Part shown: positions 1 to 7,974 of the stretch, one piece after another
Position numbering within the stretch: position 1 is the first letter of the stretch
Layout: each line of letters begins with the position of its first letter
Assembly (NCBI RefSeq): GCF_019969845.1
Contig: NZ_JAHXYR010000001.1
Location: forward strand, 868,001 to 932,000
Origin: Sphingobacterium sp. GVS05A
Lineage (GTDB): Bacteria > Bacteroidota > Bacteroidia > Sphingobacteriales > Sphingobacteriaceae
Reading direction: 5' to 3'
DNA length: 64,000 bases
Translations under genes and position numbers: made by a program
Notes under the pieces: model-generated
What the model saw: the letters and a program-made list of their open reading frames with translations, nothing else
Databases searched by the model: none
Told to the model about the DNA's origin: nothing

Positions 1-440
1 GGGAAAATATCGGTGGACAGCTTATCGAAAGTACTGCATTGCAGATTTTTCTGGATGATATCAAGTCCAAAAAGATAGACTCCTGGGACGATATTCATGA
101 GTTTTATCATGAGCGTAGCAAGGACTATCCATTGGATAAACGAAAGCATGCCTTATTGTCACTGATTGAAATTCTGACTTTGGAAGGTATGGAAATATCC
201 AGAGATAAAATTGTATCTTTGTTGGATCAGGCTTTGGGACACCGAATCTGGATAGGCGAGCAGATCTATAAATCCCGCGCTAAAGATTACAAAAATCCGT
301 TTAAGAATATGGTGTATGCCAATGATGAAGAACGCGATATAGTGGTTGGGAAATTGACAGAAAACTCCTTTATCAATCAACAGCAAAAAGAACTAGAGAT
401 ATTTAAAATAAGGGTTGCTAATTTGAAAGGGCAATTTTAA
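1..440 (+). CDS. DUF4954 family protein, C-terminal part (5' truncated)
   Basis: The reading frame is open from base 3 at the window edge to the TAA at 438-440, so only about the last 145 residues are present. The visible part starts with ENIGGQLI and continues with a helical segment (IDSWDDIHEFYHE, KHALLSLIEI, YKSRAKDYKNPF). From memory this matches the C-terminal helical region of the DUF4954 proteins of Bacteroidota, whose N-terminal half is a left-handed beta-helix of the acyltransferase type; that half lies outside the window. The exact function of the family is unknown to me. The TTG at 39 is an internal codon, not the start. A strong hairpin terminator follows at once. Confidence 0.65.
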   Translation, partial: ENIGGQLIESTALQIFLDDIKSKKIDSWDDIHEFYHERSKDYPLDKRKHALLSLIEILTLEGMEISRDKIVSLLDQALGHRIWIGEQIYKSRAKDYKNPFKNMVYANDEERDIVVGKLTENSFINQQQKELEIFKIRVANLKGQF

Positions 441-443
441 AAG

Positions 444-476
444 AAAGGCTTCCGCTCGGAAGCCTTTTCTTTTTTA
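444..476. terminator. Intrinsic terminator, probably bidirectional
   Basis: A 10-bp perfect stem (444-453 with 458-467), loop GCTC, is followed by a T-rich run to 476. It ends the DUF4954 gene and, read on the other strand, could also serve the converging AraC-type gene. Confidence 0.8.
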
Positions 477-525
477 TCTTTAGGTGCCAAATCATGATCT
501 GATCAATTCAGCGCATGCATGATAG

Positions 526-1098
526 TTATCCAGCATCTTGAATCTTATCCAACGGTTTCCTTTTATTCTCCTTGATATGCTTAAAATGACTTGGAGTCAG
601 CCCAGTTACTTTTTTGAATTGATTGCTCAAATAGGCGACACTGGAGTAATTCAGTTGATAGGCGATCTCGCTTAAAGTCAATTCGTCGTAGACCAATAAT
701 TCCTTAACATATTCGATTTTTTGGCTGATGAAATATTTCTCAATTGTCATGCCTTCCACATCTGAAAATAGATTCGAAATATAGTTGTAATCGTGATAAA
801 TTTGATTACTTATTATTTCTGATAAATTGAGATTGGTGTTATTATTTTGGTTGCGGATTAGATCCAGCACCAAATGCTTGACCTGTTCAATAAGTACTGT
901 TCTCTTGTCGTCGATCAATTCAAAGCCAAGGGCAGAGAAGCTCTCGGCCAATTGTGCCGATTGTTCTCTGTTCAACGTTTCTTCTATTTCGACCTGTCCT
1001 AAAGAAATATGTTTAATGTGAAGATTAAGCTTGGCCAATTCGTTTTCGACAACCATGATGCATCTATTGCATACCATATTCTTTATTGCGAGTTTCAT
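526..1098 (-). CDS. HMA-like/AraC-family regulator
   Basis: A 190-residue protein with two parts. Residues 1 to about 65 look like a heavy-metal-associated (HMA, ferredoxin-like) fold: MVCNRC with Cys10 and Cys13, then alternating helices and strands ending in ALGFEL. Residues about 90-178 are a double helix-turn-helix AraC domain, with LTLSEIAYQLNYSSVAYLSNQFKK and the family signature VTGLTPSHFK. The family binds DNA as a transcription factor. The CxxC pair suggests metal or thiol sensing, but the usual glycine before the Met of HMA motifs is replaced (KNMVCNRC). It is a single gene, converging on the DUF4954 gene. No copper or zinc transporter adjoins it, so its target is unknown. Confidence 0.8.
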   Translation of the reverse strand: MKLAIKNMVCNRCIMVVENELAKLNLHIKHISLGQVEIEETLNREQSAQLAESFSALGFELIDDKRTVLIEQVKHLVLDLIRNQNNNTNLNLSEIISNQIYHDYNYISNLFSDVEGMTIEKYFISQKIEYVKELLVYDELTLSEIAYQLNYSSVAYLSNQFKKVTGLTPSHFKHIKENKRKPLDKIQDAG

Positions 1099-1121
1099 TC
1101 GATTTTTTTTAATACAAGTTA

Positions 1122-1129
1122 CAAATCTA
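1122..1129 (-). promoter_or_regulatory. Bacteroidota -7 element of the AraC-type gene
   Basis: On the minus strand it reads TAGATTTG, a match to TAnnTTTG, 23 bases before the ATG at 1098. No well-spaced TTTG -33 element is visible. Confidence 0.5.
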
Positions 1130-1260
1130 AACCCAAAAATCGCAAATTAATCGGACATTCTGTTGTAAGATTTGGGACTTATGTTGTAGAGTTTTGGTGC
1201 GGTAAAACGGAATGATTGAGATGCCGTATGTCTTGATCACTAAGGTGTACAGCAGTGACA

Positions 1261-1803
1261 CTATGGATTAATCTCAATAGGGGTGCCTATGGGAACAGCG
1301 CGGTAGATCTCATCAATTTCTGTGTTGGTCAATGCCATGCAACCGAAGGTCCAGTCTACACAACGTTGTAGTTTGCCAATGAAGCCCATTCCGTTTCGCA
1401 GTCCATGAATTTTGATATCACCACCAGCAGTTTTACCTAGAGTTTTAGCATGGGCGATATCCTTCTCATTGGGATAGGAGACCCCTAAGTTTTTATGGTA
1501 CCCACTGTGTTGATTCTTATCGTTGATATAATATAATCCCTCTGGAGTTTTTAGGTCACCTTCAATTTCTTTTGCACCTACGGGCTTTCCACCGAGTGAA
1601 ATACGGTAGGATTTGAGTAATTTTCCGTGTGCATAAGCCAATAAGGCCCTTTTGGATTTATACACCACAAGCCTGTCAATGACAGTATTTTTTGATAAAC
1701 GGGATTCTGGATAGCGGTTGTAGACCGTCAACGCCAAAATGGATAGGAGGAATACGGCAATACCAACTTTTAGCCAGCTGCTACGACTTTTACTTCGCTT
1801 CAT
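1261..1803 (-). CDS. L,D-transpeptidase (YkuD domain)
   Basis: A 180-residue protein with an N-terminal membrane anchor (residues about 11-27, VGIAVFLLSILALTV after a Lys/Arg/Ser-rich start) and an extracytoplasmic YkuD domain. The catalytic pattern is visible: KIHG with His133, then CVDWTFGC with nucleophile Cys155. Family members form 3-3 cross-links in peptidoglycan or attach proteins to it. It is short, consisting of little more than the catalytic domain, and has no LysM or peptidoglycan-binding module. It is a single gene downstream of trpB on the same strand, separated from it by a hairpin, so probably transcribed alone. Confidence 0.9.
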   Translation of the reverse strand: MKRSKSRSSWLKVGIAVFLLSILALTVYNRYPESRLSKNTVIDRLVVYKSKRALLAYAHGKLLKSYRISLGGKPVGAKEIEGDLKTPEGLYYINDKNQHSGYHKNLGVSYPNEKDIAHAKTLGKTAGGDIKIHGLRNGMGFIGKLQRCVDWTFGCMALTNTEIDEIYRAVPIGTPIEINP

Positions 1804-1866
1804 AAGGTCTATATTTAATATCGTTGTTTTGTGTATTTGGCAAGTGCCTAATTCATATTAATTAAG

Positions 1867-1897
1867 ATACAAAGTCCCTGTATAAGGGACTTTGTAT
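1867..1897 (-). terminator. Hairpin after trpB, likely terminator
   Basis: A perfect 13-bp stem (1867-1879 with 1885-1897) around a 5-base loop lies just after the trpB stop. The following U-run is weak, so termination may be partial and the L,D-transpeptidase could receive read-through. Confidence 0.6.
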
Positions 1898-1919
1898 TGC
1901 TATTTGAAATGGTCAGTTG

Positions 1920-3110
1920 TTAAAATTCACGATCCACATCCTTGTCGCCACGTCCGGATAAATTGACGATAGCAAGTTTATTTTTATCTTTTAGCAGCTT
2001 AACTGCTAATGCAACAGCATGTGATGATTCGATTGCCGGAATAATTCCCTCTAATTTTGAAAGCAGTTTATAAGCTGCGATGGCTTCATCATCTGTTACT
2101 GGGTAATAGTTTGCTCTATTGCTGTCCTTTAAAGCTGCATGTTGGGGTGATATACCCGGATAGTCCAGTCCTGCAGACACCGAGGTCGAAGGAATTGGAT
2201 TGCCTTCATCGTCGACCAGGCAGTAGGAATAAGTGCCTTGAAAGACGGTTGGTTTACCGAATGACAGGGTCGCAGCCGTTTTCGGATATGTTCCCGAACC
2301 ACCACCTTCGCCACCGTTGATTTCAACTTCCTGGTCTTCTAGGAAGCCTGAAAATAATCCAATGGCATTTGATCCACCGCCTACACATGCAAAGATACTA
2401 TCTGGAAGACGTCCTTCTTGTTCAAGGATCTGTTGTCTGGCTTCTTTCCCGATAACGCTCTGAAAATAGCCAACCATTTTTGGATAAGGATGGGGGCCGA
2501 CGTGCGAACCCAAAAGGTAATAAGAAGTTGGGTTTTCTACATAGTACATCAAGGCTGCATCAACAGCGTCTTTGAGTGTGCGGCTTCCTAGGTTTGTCGT
2601 GACAACTTGAGCACCCAGTAGTTCCATTCGTTTCACGTTCAACGCCTGACGGGCAGCATCAATCTCTCCCATAAATACCTTACAGGGGATATTTAATAAT
2701 GCCGCCGCTGTGGCTGTTGCAACACCATGTTGTCCTGCACCGGTTTCCGCAATGATCTCGGTAGCACCCATTTGTTTGGCCAATAAGATCTGACCGATAC
2801 AATTGTTTATTTTATGTGAACCAGTATGGTTTAGATCCTCCCGCTTTAAATAGATCCTAGAACCAACATAATCACTTAGGTTCTTGGCAAAATACAAAGG
2901 TGATGGACGTCCAACATAGTGTTTAAGGATAGAAATAAATTCGTTTTGGAATTCTTCTTTCTGTACATGGCTATCGAAAAATTCGGCTAACTTGTTTAAC
3001 TGACTTTCCAAAACAGGTGGGATAAACGATCCACCATACTCGCCATATTTACCATTGTATTGAAGCATGTTTTCGTTCGCTTCGACAGATGCACACTTTT
3101 CTAGACTCAT
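1920..3110 (-). CDS. trpB: Tryptophan synthase beta chain, stand-alone
   Basis: A 396-residue PLP enzyme that condenses indole with L-serine to give tryptophan. The family marks are present: HTGSHKINN with the PLP lysine Lys100, AETGAGQHGVA, phosphate-binding GGGSNA, and SGRGDKD near the C-terminus. No trpA, trpC, trpD or trpE is nearby; the gene sits between a noncoding region and an L,D-transpeptidase. Compared with the TrpB consensus I remember, the stretch after GGGSNA is unusual: GGEGGGSG replaces the usual VEAxGxG, and DDEGNPIPSTSVSAG replaces the (Q/M)xEDGQIxxxxSISAG segment. This could indicate a paralogue that works without TrpA. The TrpB family assignment is very secure; the special role is inference. 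Confidence 0.92.
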   Translation of the reverse strand: MSLEKCASVEANENMLQYNGKYGEYGGSFIPPVLESQLNKLAEFFDSHVQKEEFQNEFISILKHYVGRPSPLYFAKNLSDYVGSRIYLKREDLNHTGSHKINNCIGQILLAKQMGATEIIAETGAGQHGVATATAAALLNIPCKVFMGEIDAARQALNVKRMELLGAQVVTTNLGSRTLKDAVDAALMYYVENPTSYYLLGSHVGPHPYPKMVGYFQSVIGKEARQQILEQEGRLPDSIFACVGGGSNAIGLFSGFLEDQEVEINGGEGGGSGTYPKTAATLSFGKPTVFQGTYSYCLVDDEGNPIPSTSVSAGLDYPGISPQHAALKDSNRANYYPVTDDEAIAAYKLLSKLEGIIPAIESSHAVALAVKLLKDKNKLAIVNLSGRGDKDVDREF

Positions 3111-3471
3111 TTTAGGCTTAAGTTTTCTTGTTGTAAAAATGTTTGATAATAATAGAAGCCTAAATATAGCAATCTTTGTAGGTTTTGGATAAAAAACAAC
3201 AAAATATTGTTTATGAATTGGATGTAGATAGTTGGATCAGGCTCATTCACATCACAACGATTTTAGAAATTTCAATATAATGTTAGTGAGAATTATATGC
3301 TATCTATTTGTATAGAAAAGCTAAATAATATATATTTTATATATTTTATTTCTATTCAAAAGAATTGTATTTGTATATAAATGTTTGTTTATTATTTTCA
3401 CTTATATATAATTTATTTATATAGTCCGTGTTCCAAGCGTTATTTGACAATTGTTTGCACCTTATCTGAGA

Positions 3472-3593
3472 CTGATTCGTGCCTGATTCGCCCCTAGAAG
3501 CAGGTCTGAGCATAGTGCGAACACTATCAGTCCGTGTTGAGTCCGTGTTTAACACGGACTCAACACGGACTGATGTCGGACTCAACACAGATT
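3472..3593. repeat. 11-bp phased repeats with long palindrome
   Basis: The word AGTCCGTGTT occurs at 3529 and 3540, and its reverse complement AACACGGACT at 3551 and 3562, each step exactly 11 bp. Together they form a near-perfect palindrome over 3526-3574 with a single-base centre. Two decayed units continue in phase at 3573 (7/10 matches) and 3584 (8/10). Another 11-bp-spaced pair, CTGATTCG, is at 3472 and 3483. A further lone AGTCCGTGTT lies at 3423, and a GACCAC/GTGGTC inverted pair at 3600 and 3638. The structure is too compact and symmetric for a CRISPR array. It may be a protein-binding site, a dispersed intergenic repeat or a structured RNA. The same 11-bp design recurs at 61552-61610. 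Confidence 0.85.
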
Positions 3594-3696
3594 CATGACG
3601 ACCACGATGCGACGCTGTGAAGGAGCAGGTAGCTACTGTGGTCAAACAGAAACCGAAGCATTGACGAAGCGTACATAGCTTTCGAATAGGACTATG

Positions 3697-3728
3697 AAAA
3701 AAGGCATTTTTCTCAGAAAAGATGCCTT
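3697..3728 (-). terminator. Terminator of lgt
   Basis: A 7-bp stem (AAGGCAT 3701-3707 with ATGCCTT 3722-3728), extended by partly pairing A/T bases in the loop, is followed on the minus strand by a run of T. It lies 44 bases after the lgt stop. Confidence 0.65.
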
Positions 3729-3771
3729 GTTAAATATATGTTTTGCGAATAATAGTCGATCGCAGCCTGTT

Positions 3772-4587
3772 TTACGCTTTTGGTTTGCGGAAGATAAAAT
3801 AGAGACCCACCAAAATAAAGGGTATACTCAGCAATTGCCCCATATTTAGTAGCATGCTTTGCTCAAAATCTTCCTGATCGATTTTAAAATGTTCCAGTAC
3901 CATCCGTGCACCAAATAGCAAGACCATAAAAATGCCGAATAATTTCCCTTTTTGACGATTCGGGTTTGACTTGAATAAGGAACCGATAATAATAAAGATG
4001 ATAATATAAGCGATGGCTTCATAGAGCTGACCCGGATGGCGAGGGATGTTGTCATGACGGTCAAAAATGATTGCCCAAGGTAAATCCGTAGGGGTGCCGA
4101 CCATCTCTGAATTGAAAAAATTTCCGATACGGATCAGCGCACCAGCAATAGGAACAACCACAACCAATCGGTCTGCCAACCATAAAAAGTCTGTTTTTGT
4201 TTTGCGGCAGAAGAGGTAAAGTGCTGTGAGGATACCGATAGCCCCCCCATGAGAAGCCAATCCGGCGAAACCTGTGACCTGGAATCCGTTTTTATCCCAT
4301 TTGAAAGGTAGGAAAATTTCCAGAATATGGTCTTTATAATAGTCAAAATCGTAGAACAGACAATGACCAAGTCGTGCGCCAATCAGCGTGCCGAGAAAGA
4401 TATAGATGGAAAGTTGGTCCAGTTGTTCCTGCGAGCGGCCTTCTTTTTTGAAAATACGCAACATAATAACATAGGAAACAAAAAAAGCGAGGAGCCAACA
4501 TAAGGCGTAGTAACGGAGGGCAAATGCGCCAAGGTTGAACATCTCGGGATCAATATTCCAATGTATAGCACTTAGTATTGAATTCAT
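3772..4587 (-). CDS. lgt: Prolipoprotein diacylglyceryl transferase
   Basis: A 271-residue inner-membrane enzyme with about seven hydrophobic segments. It transfers diacylglycerol from phosphatidylglycerol to the lipobox cysteine of prolipoproteins, the first step of lipoprotein maturation. The Lgt signature RIGNFFNSEMVGTPT is present, as are the conserved GARLGHCLFYD near residue 75 and RHPGQLYEA near residue 185. Length is typical. It is monocistronic and divergent from the M42 peptidase gene. Many lipoproteins in this window (M13 peptidase, MetQ, the 34764 protein and others) are expected substrates. Confidence 0.96.
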   Translation of the reverse strand: MNSILSAIHWNIDPEMFNLGAFALRYYALCWLLAFFVSYVIMLRIFKKEGRSQEQLDQLSIYIFLGTLIGARLGHCLFYDFDYYKDHILEIFLPFKWDKNGFQVTGFAGLASHGGAIGILTALYLFCRKTKTDFLWLADRLVVVVPIAGALIRIGNFFNSEMVGTPTDLPWAIIFDRHDNIPRHPGQLYEAIAYIIIFIIIGSLFKSNPNRQKGKLFGIFMVLLFGARMVLEHFKIDQEDFEQSMLLNMGQLLSIPFILVGLYFIFRKPKA

Positions 4588-4651
4588 ATATTTTATGTCT
4601 GTTTAAATTACCATGGTAAAGATAAGGTTTAATCTTATTTTTCAATAAAAT

Positions 4652-4681
4652 CAAAGTTAAATGTAAAAGGAATATTCCAAA
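4652..4681 (-). promoter_or_regulatory. lgt promoter
   Basis: Minus strand: TTTG (4678-4681), 18-base spacer, TAACTTTG (4652-4659). This fits the Bacteroidota sigma consensus and would give a leader of about 60 bases. Confidence 0.65.
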
Positions 4682-4690
4682 AAACATTTT

Positions 4691-4698
4691 TACTTTTG
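4691..4698 (+). promoter_or_regulatory. -7 element of the M42 peptidase gene
   Basis: TACTTTTG fits TAnnTTTG. It lies 51 bases before the ATG at 4750, back to back with the lgt promoter. Confidence 0.55.
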
Positions 4699-4749
4699 CA
4701 TTTCATTGAAATTTTCATATTTTGACGAAAGTAAATAGAAAAGGAAAAG

Positions 4750-5868
4750 ATGGCTGAAAAGAATAAGAAAAAAGAACAGAAAACGACTGCGGTCGTGACA
4801 AAAGATTCGCTTTCATTTTTTGAAAAATATATAAACAACGCTTCTCCCACAGGTTTTGAATGGGAAGGTCAACGTTTATGGCTGGATTATCTGAAACCTT
4901 ATGTGGACGAAACATTCGTGGATAACTATGGTACCGCAGTTGGTGTTATCAACCCCAAAGCGAGCTATAAAGTAGTCATCGAAGCACATGCTGATGAAAT
5001 CTCCTGGTTTGTTAATTACATTACAAAAGATGGATTGATCTACGTGGTGCGTAATGGTGGTTCTGATCATCAGATTGCACCTTCCAAACGAGTGAACATT
5101 CATACAGAAAAAGGAATCGTTAAGGCGGTATTTGGCTGGCCTGCCATTCATACACGTTCGGGCGAGAAAGAAGAAAATCCTTCCCTAAAAAATATCTTTT
5201 TGGATTGTGGTTGCAGCAGCAAAGAAGAGGTAGAAGCCTTGGGGGTACATGTGGGGTGTGTGATTACCTATGAAGACACCTTTTCAATCTTGAATGACCG
5301 TTACTATATCGGACGGGCCCTGGATAATCGTGCTGGTGGCTTTATGATTGCCGAGGTTGCGCGCCTGCTAAAAGAGAATAAAAAGAAATTGCCATTTGGA
5401 TTATATATCGTAAATTCGGTGCAGGAAGAGATTGGATTGCGTGGTGCTGAAATGATTGCAGACCGCATAAAACCGAATGTTGCCATTGTTACAGATGTGA
5501 CACACGATACCCAAACGCCGATGATCAACAAGATCACACAGGGAGATTTATTCTCCGGAAAAGGTCCGGTATTGTCTTATGCTCCAGCAGTTCAGGTCAA
5601 TTTGAATAAACTGTTGGTTAAAGTTGCTGAGGAAAACAATATCCCATTCCAACGTCAGGCGTGTTCACGTTATACAGGGACAGATACAGATGCTTTTGCT
5701 TACAGCAATGGCGGGGTGCCTTCAGCATTGATTTCTTTGCCGTTGCGTTATATGCATACAACGGTTGAGATGGTGCATAAAGAAGATGTTGACAATGTGA
5801 TCCGTTTGATCTATCAAACATTGTTGAATATCGAGGATGGACAGGACTTTAGAACATTTACAAAATAA
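4750..5868 (+). CDS. M42 family metallopeptidase
   Basis: A 372-residue cytosolic aminopeptidase or deblocking peptidase of the M42 family (YsdC/FrvX/PepA type, forming tetrahedral dodecamers). Metal and catalytic residues are visible: EAHADEI (His80, Asp82), ALDNRAGG (Asp192), VQEEIGLRGA (Glu226, Glu227), TDVTHD (Asp249) and a final MHTTVEMVH histidine. A Lys-rich N-terminal extension of about 18 residues precedes the domain. No signal peptide is present. The DUF3467 gene follows 36 bases later, so the two may be co-transcribed. The old label endoglucanase for this family is considered wrong. Substrate is not predictable from sequence. Confidence 0.93.
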   Translation: MAEKNKKKEQKTTAVVTKDSLSFFEKYINNASPTGFEWEGQRLWLDYLKPYVDETFVDNYGTAVGVINPKASYKVVIEAHADEISWFVNYITKDGLIYVVRNGGSDHQIAPSKRVNIHTEKGIVKAVFGWPAIHTRSGEKEENPSLKNIFLDCGCSSKEEVEALGVHVGCVITYEDTFSILNDRYYIGRALDNRAGGFMIAEVARLLKENKKKLPFGLYIVNSVQEEIGLRGAEMIADRIKPNVAIVTDVTHDTQTPMINKITQGDLFSGKGPVLSYAPAVQVNLNKLLVKVAEENNIPFQRQACSRYTGTDTDAFAYSNGGVPSALISLPLRYMHTTVEMVHKEDVDNVIRLIYQTLLNIEDGQDFRTFTK

Positions 5869-5904
5869 AATTTAGGATTATATTAACTTACATTTAGAAT
5901 TATT

Positions 5905-6246
5905 ATGGAAAATAACCAAAATCAAAACGAATTGAGCATTGAGTTGACAGAAGAAGTAGCAGAAGGAATCTACTCAAATCTTGCGATTATCACTCACTCT
6001 AATACAGAATTTGTGGTTGACTTTATCCGTGTGATGCCAGGAGTGCCAAAAGCAAAAGTGAAATCAAGAATCGTTTTGACTCCAGAGCACGCAAAACGCT
6101 TGTTAGGTGCATTGGTTGATAACGTGAATCGTTTCGAAGCATTGAACGGTCCAATTAAAATGGATATGGGTGCTGCTGAACAACCGCAACAAGGTGGTGA
6201 TCCAACAGTAGCATTTCCTTTCGGAACTCCTCAAGGTCAAGCATAG
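5905..6246 (+). CDS. DUF3467 family protein
   Basis: A 113-residue soluble protein matching DUF3467: IELTEEVAEGIYSN, then NTEFVVDFIRVMPG and VLTPEHAKRLLGALVDNV. The family is widespread, small and of unknown function. The C-terminus is Gln/Gly/Pro-rich and looks disordered. It follows the M42 peptidase gene closely and is ended by a strong terminator. Confidence 0.9.
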   Translation: MENNQNQNELSIELTEEVAEGIYSNLAIITHSNTEFVVDFIRVMPGVPKAKVKSRIVLTPEHAKRLLGALVDNVNRFEALNGPIKMDMGAAEQPQQGGDPTVAFPFGTPQGQA

Positions 6247-6271
6247 TCAATAGCATAATCTATCGATAATT

Positions 6272-6305
6272 AAGGCGCCAATAAAACAATTGGCGCCTTT
6301 TTTTG
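6272..6305 (+). terminator. Terminator after DUF3467 gene
   Basis: The stem AAGGCGCCA/TGGCGCCTT (6272-6280 with 6291-6299) is followed by a run of T. Confidence 0.9.
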
Positions 6306-6397
6306 TCTCCATTTGTGGATACAGGACTGCCCGGATGTTTGGGCTTGGGCCCGACTTTTGCTATTTTTAGAAAAACTTATTTCAAAAGGAGATTTAT

Positions 6398-7906
6398 ATG
6401 GATATTCAAGTGCGCAACTTGACAAAGAAGGATTATGTTGGTTTGAAGAAATCAATGGAGCAAGCTTATGATGGTGTGGGGGAGACCTGGTCAAAGGAAA
6501 ATATTCAGGATTTGATTGAAATATTTCCTGAGGGGCAATTATGTGTGGAGATAGATGGCCAAGTCGTTGCCTGTGCCTTATCTATTATCCTCAATTCTAA
6601 AAAGAATAACATCTACGATAGTTATTATGATATTATTGACGATGGTAAATTCAGCAAACATAGTAATGACGGAGATACTTTGTATGGTATCGAAGTATTT
6701 GTGCATCCAGAACATCGTGCACTACGCTTAGGGCGCCGTTTGTATGATGCACGAAAAGAGCTATGCGAGCAGATGAACTTAAAATGTATCGTTGCTGGTG
6801 GCCGGATCCCCAATTACCATAATTATGCGGACAAAATGAGCCCTAGGGTTTATATTGAGAAAGTAAAACGCAAGGAAATCTATGATCCGACACTGACATT
6901 TCAACTTTCCAATGATTTTCATGTCAAAAAGATTCTGAAACATTATCTGCCAGAGGATGCCGAGTCGATGGAATTTGCGACCTTGCTGGAATGGAATAAT
7001 ATTTATTATGAATCGGAGACCCGTTCGATTTCGACAACAAAACAGACCATCCGTTTAGGACTGGTGCAGTGGCAGATGCGCTTATTCGATAATATTGAAG
7101 CTTTCTATGACCAGATCGAATTCTTTGTGGATACTGTTAGTGATTATGGAACGGATTTTATCATGTTTCCAGAGTTTTTTAATACACCGCTAATGAGCCC
7201 TTACAATGACCTTCCCGAACGATTGGCGATGGAAAGATTGGCGCAGCATACTTCCGATATTATTGATCGTATTCAGCAGTTTGCGGTTTCCTATAACGTG
7301 AATATTATTGCAGGATCTATGCCACTGATGGAAAATAAGAAACTCTATAATGTTTCTTATCTCTGTCATCGAAATGGTAAACTGGATGAATTTAAGAAAA
7401 TTCATATCACGCCAAATGAATTTAAATACTATGGTATGGTCGGGGGAAGTGAGGTAAAGGTATTCGATACAGACTGTGGGAAAGTCGGCCTGTTGATCTG
7501 TTATGACGTCGAGTTCCCGGAGTTGAGCCGCATTCTGGCCGATCAGGGAATGCAGATCCTATTTGTACCTTTTATGACCGATACACAGAATGGTTATATT
7601 CGGGTCAGAACCTGTGCACAGGCCCGCGCCATCGAAAACGAATGTTATGTGGCCATTGCGGGGTCTGTGGGTAACTTGCCACGCGTCAATAATATGGATA
7701 TTCAATATTCGCAATCCGCCGTCTTTACGCCATCTGATTTTGCATTTCCAAATAATGCCATTAAAGCAGAAGCTACCCCCAATGCCGAAATGGTGCTGAT
7801 CGCTGATGTGGATCTTTATGCATTGCGTGATCTACATGAATATGGTACCGTAAAAGTCAAAAAAGATCGACGCAAAGACCTGTATGAAGTAAAACTTTTG
7901 AAATAA
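6398..7906 (+). CDS. GNAT acetyltransferase-carbon-nitrogen hydrolase fusion
   Basis: A 502-residue, two-domain protein. Residues about 1-150 form a GNAT fold with the acetyl-CoA motif HPEHRALRLGRRLYDARKE. Residues about 225-500 form a nitrilase-superfamily amidohydrolase with a complete Glu-Lys-Cys triad: FPEF (Glu259), FKKIH (Lys333/334) and LICYDVEFPE (Cys368). This fusion is a recognised conserved architecture. Its substrate is unclear; an acylated amine made and cleaved by the same protein is a reasonable idea but unproven. No signal peptide, so cytosolic. It is transcribed alone, after a terminator and 68 bases before the M13 gene. Confidence 0.93.
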   Translation: MDIQVRNLTKKDYVGLKKSMEQAYDGVGETWSKENIQDLIEIFPEGQLCVEIDGQVVACALSIILNSKKNNIYDSYYDIIDDGKFSKHSNDGDTLYGIEVFVHPEHRALRLGRRLYDARKELCEQMNLKCIVAGGRIPNYHNYADKMSPRVYIEKVKRKEIYDPTLTFQLSNDFHVKKILKHYLPEDAESMEFATLLEWNNIYYESETRSISTTKQTIRLGLVQWQMRLFDNIEAFYDQIEFFVDTVSDYGTDFIMFPEFFNTPLMSPYNDLPERLAMERLAQHTSDIIDRIQQFAVSYNVNIIAGSMPLMENKKLYNVSYLCHRNGKLDEFKKIHITPNEFKYYGMVGGSEVKVFDTDCGKVGLLICYDVEFPELSRILADQGMQILFVPFMTDTQNGYIRVRTCAQARAIENECYVAIAGSVGNLPRVNNMDIQYSQSAVFTPSDFAFPNNAIKAEATPNAEMVLIADVDLYALRDLHEYGTVKVKKDRRKDLYEVKLLK

Positions 7907-7974
7907 TTACGCTGTATTTTTGAAGCGCTTCAAAATATGCTTAGCTTTAATTATATTCTTTAATCTAATAAAGT

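Larger units (their letters stand above)
3111..3771. other. 660-bp noncoding interval between trpB and lgt
   Basis: No credible gene is visible. The first 300 bases are very AT-rich (runs of TATATATTTTATAT near 3325-3350) and may contain the trpB promoter. From about 3421 the composition changes sharply to mixed GC with short repeated words and a long palindrome. The right end holds the lgt terminator. Confidence 0.75.

Noticed and set aside
1009-1215. 68-codon plus-strand frame overlapping the AraC start region
   Set aside because: It lies opposite the coding and promoter region of the regulator, with no promoter or family match.
3529-3571. Possible CRISPR array
   Set aside because: Units are 10-11 bp without spacers, and half are inverted. 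No cas genes are present.
3352-3645. 97-codon minus-strand frame over the trpB-lgt interval
   Set aside because: It translates the 11-bp palindrome; the Ser/Thr/Val repeats in the peptide come from the DNA repeat, and the rest has AT-rich noncoding composition.
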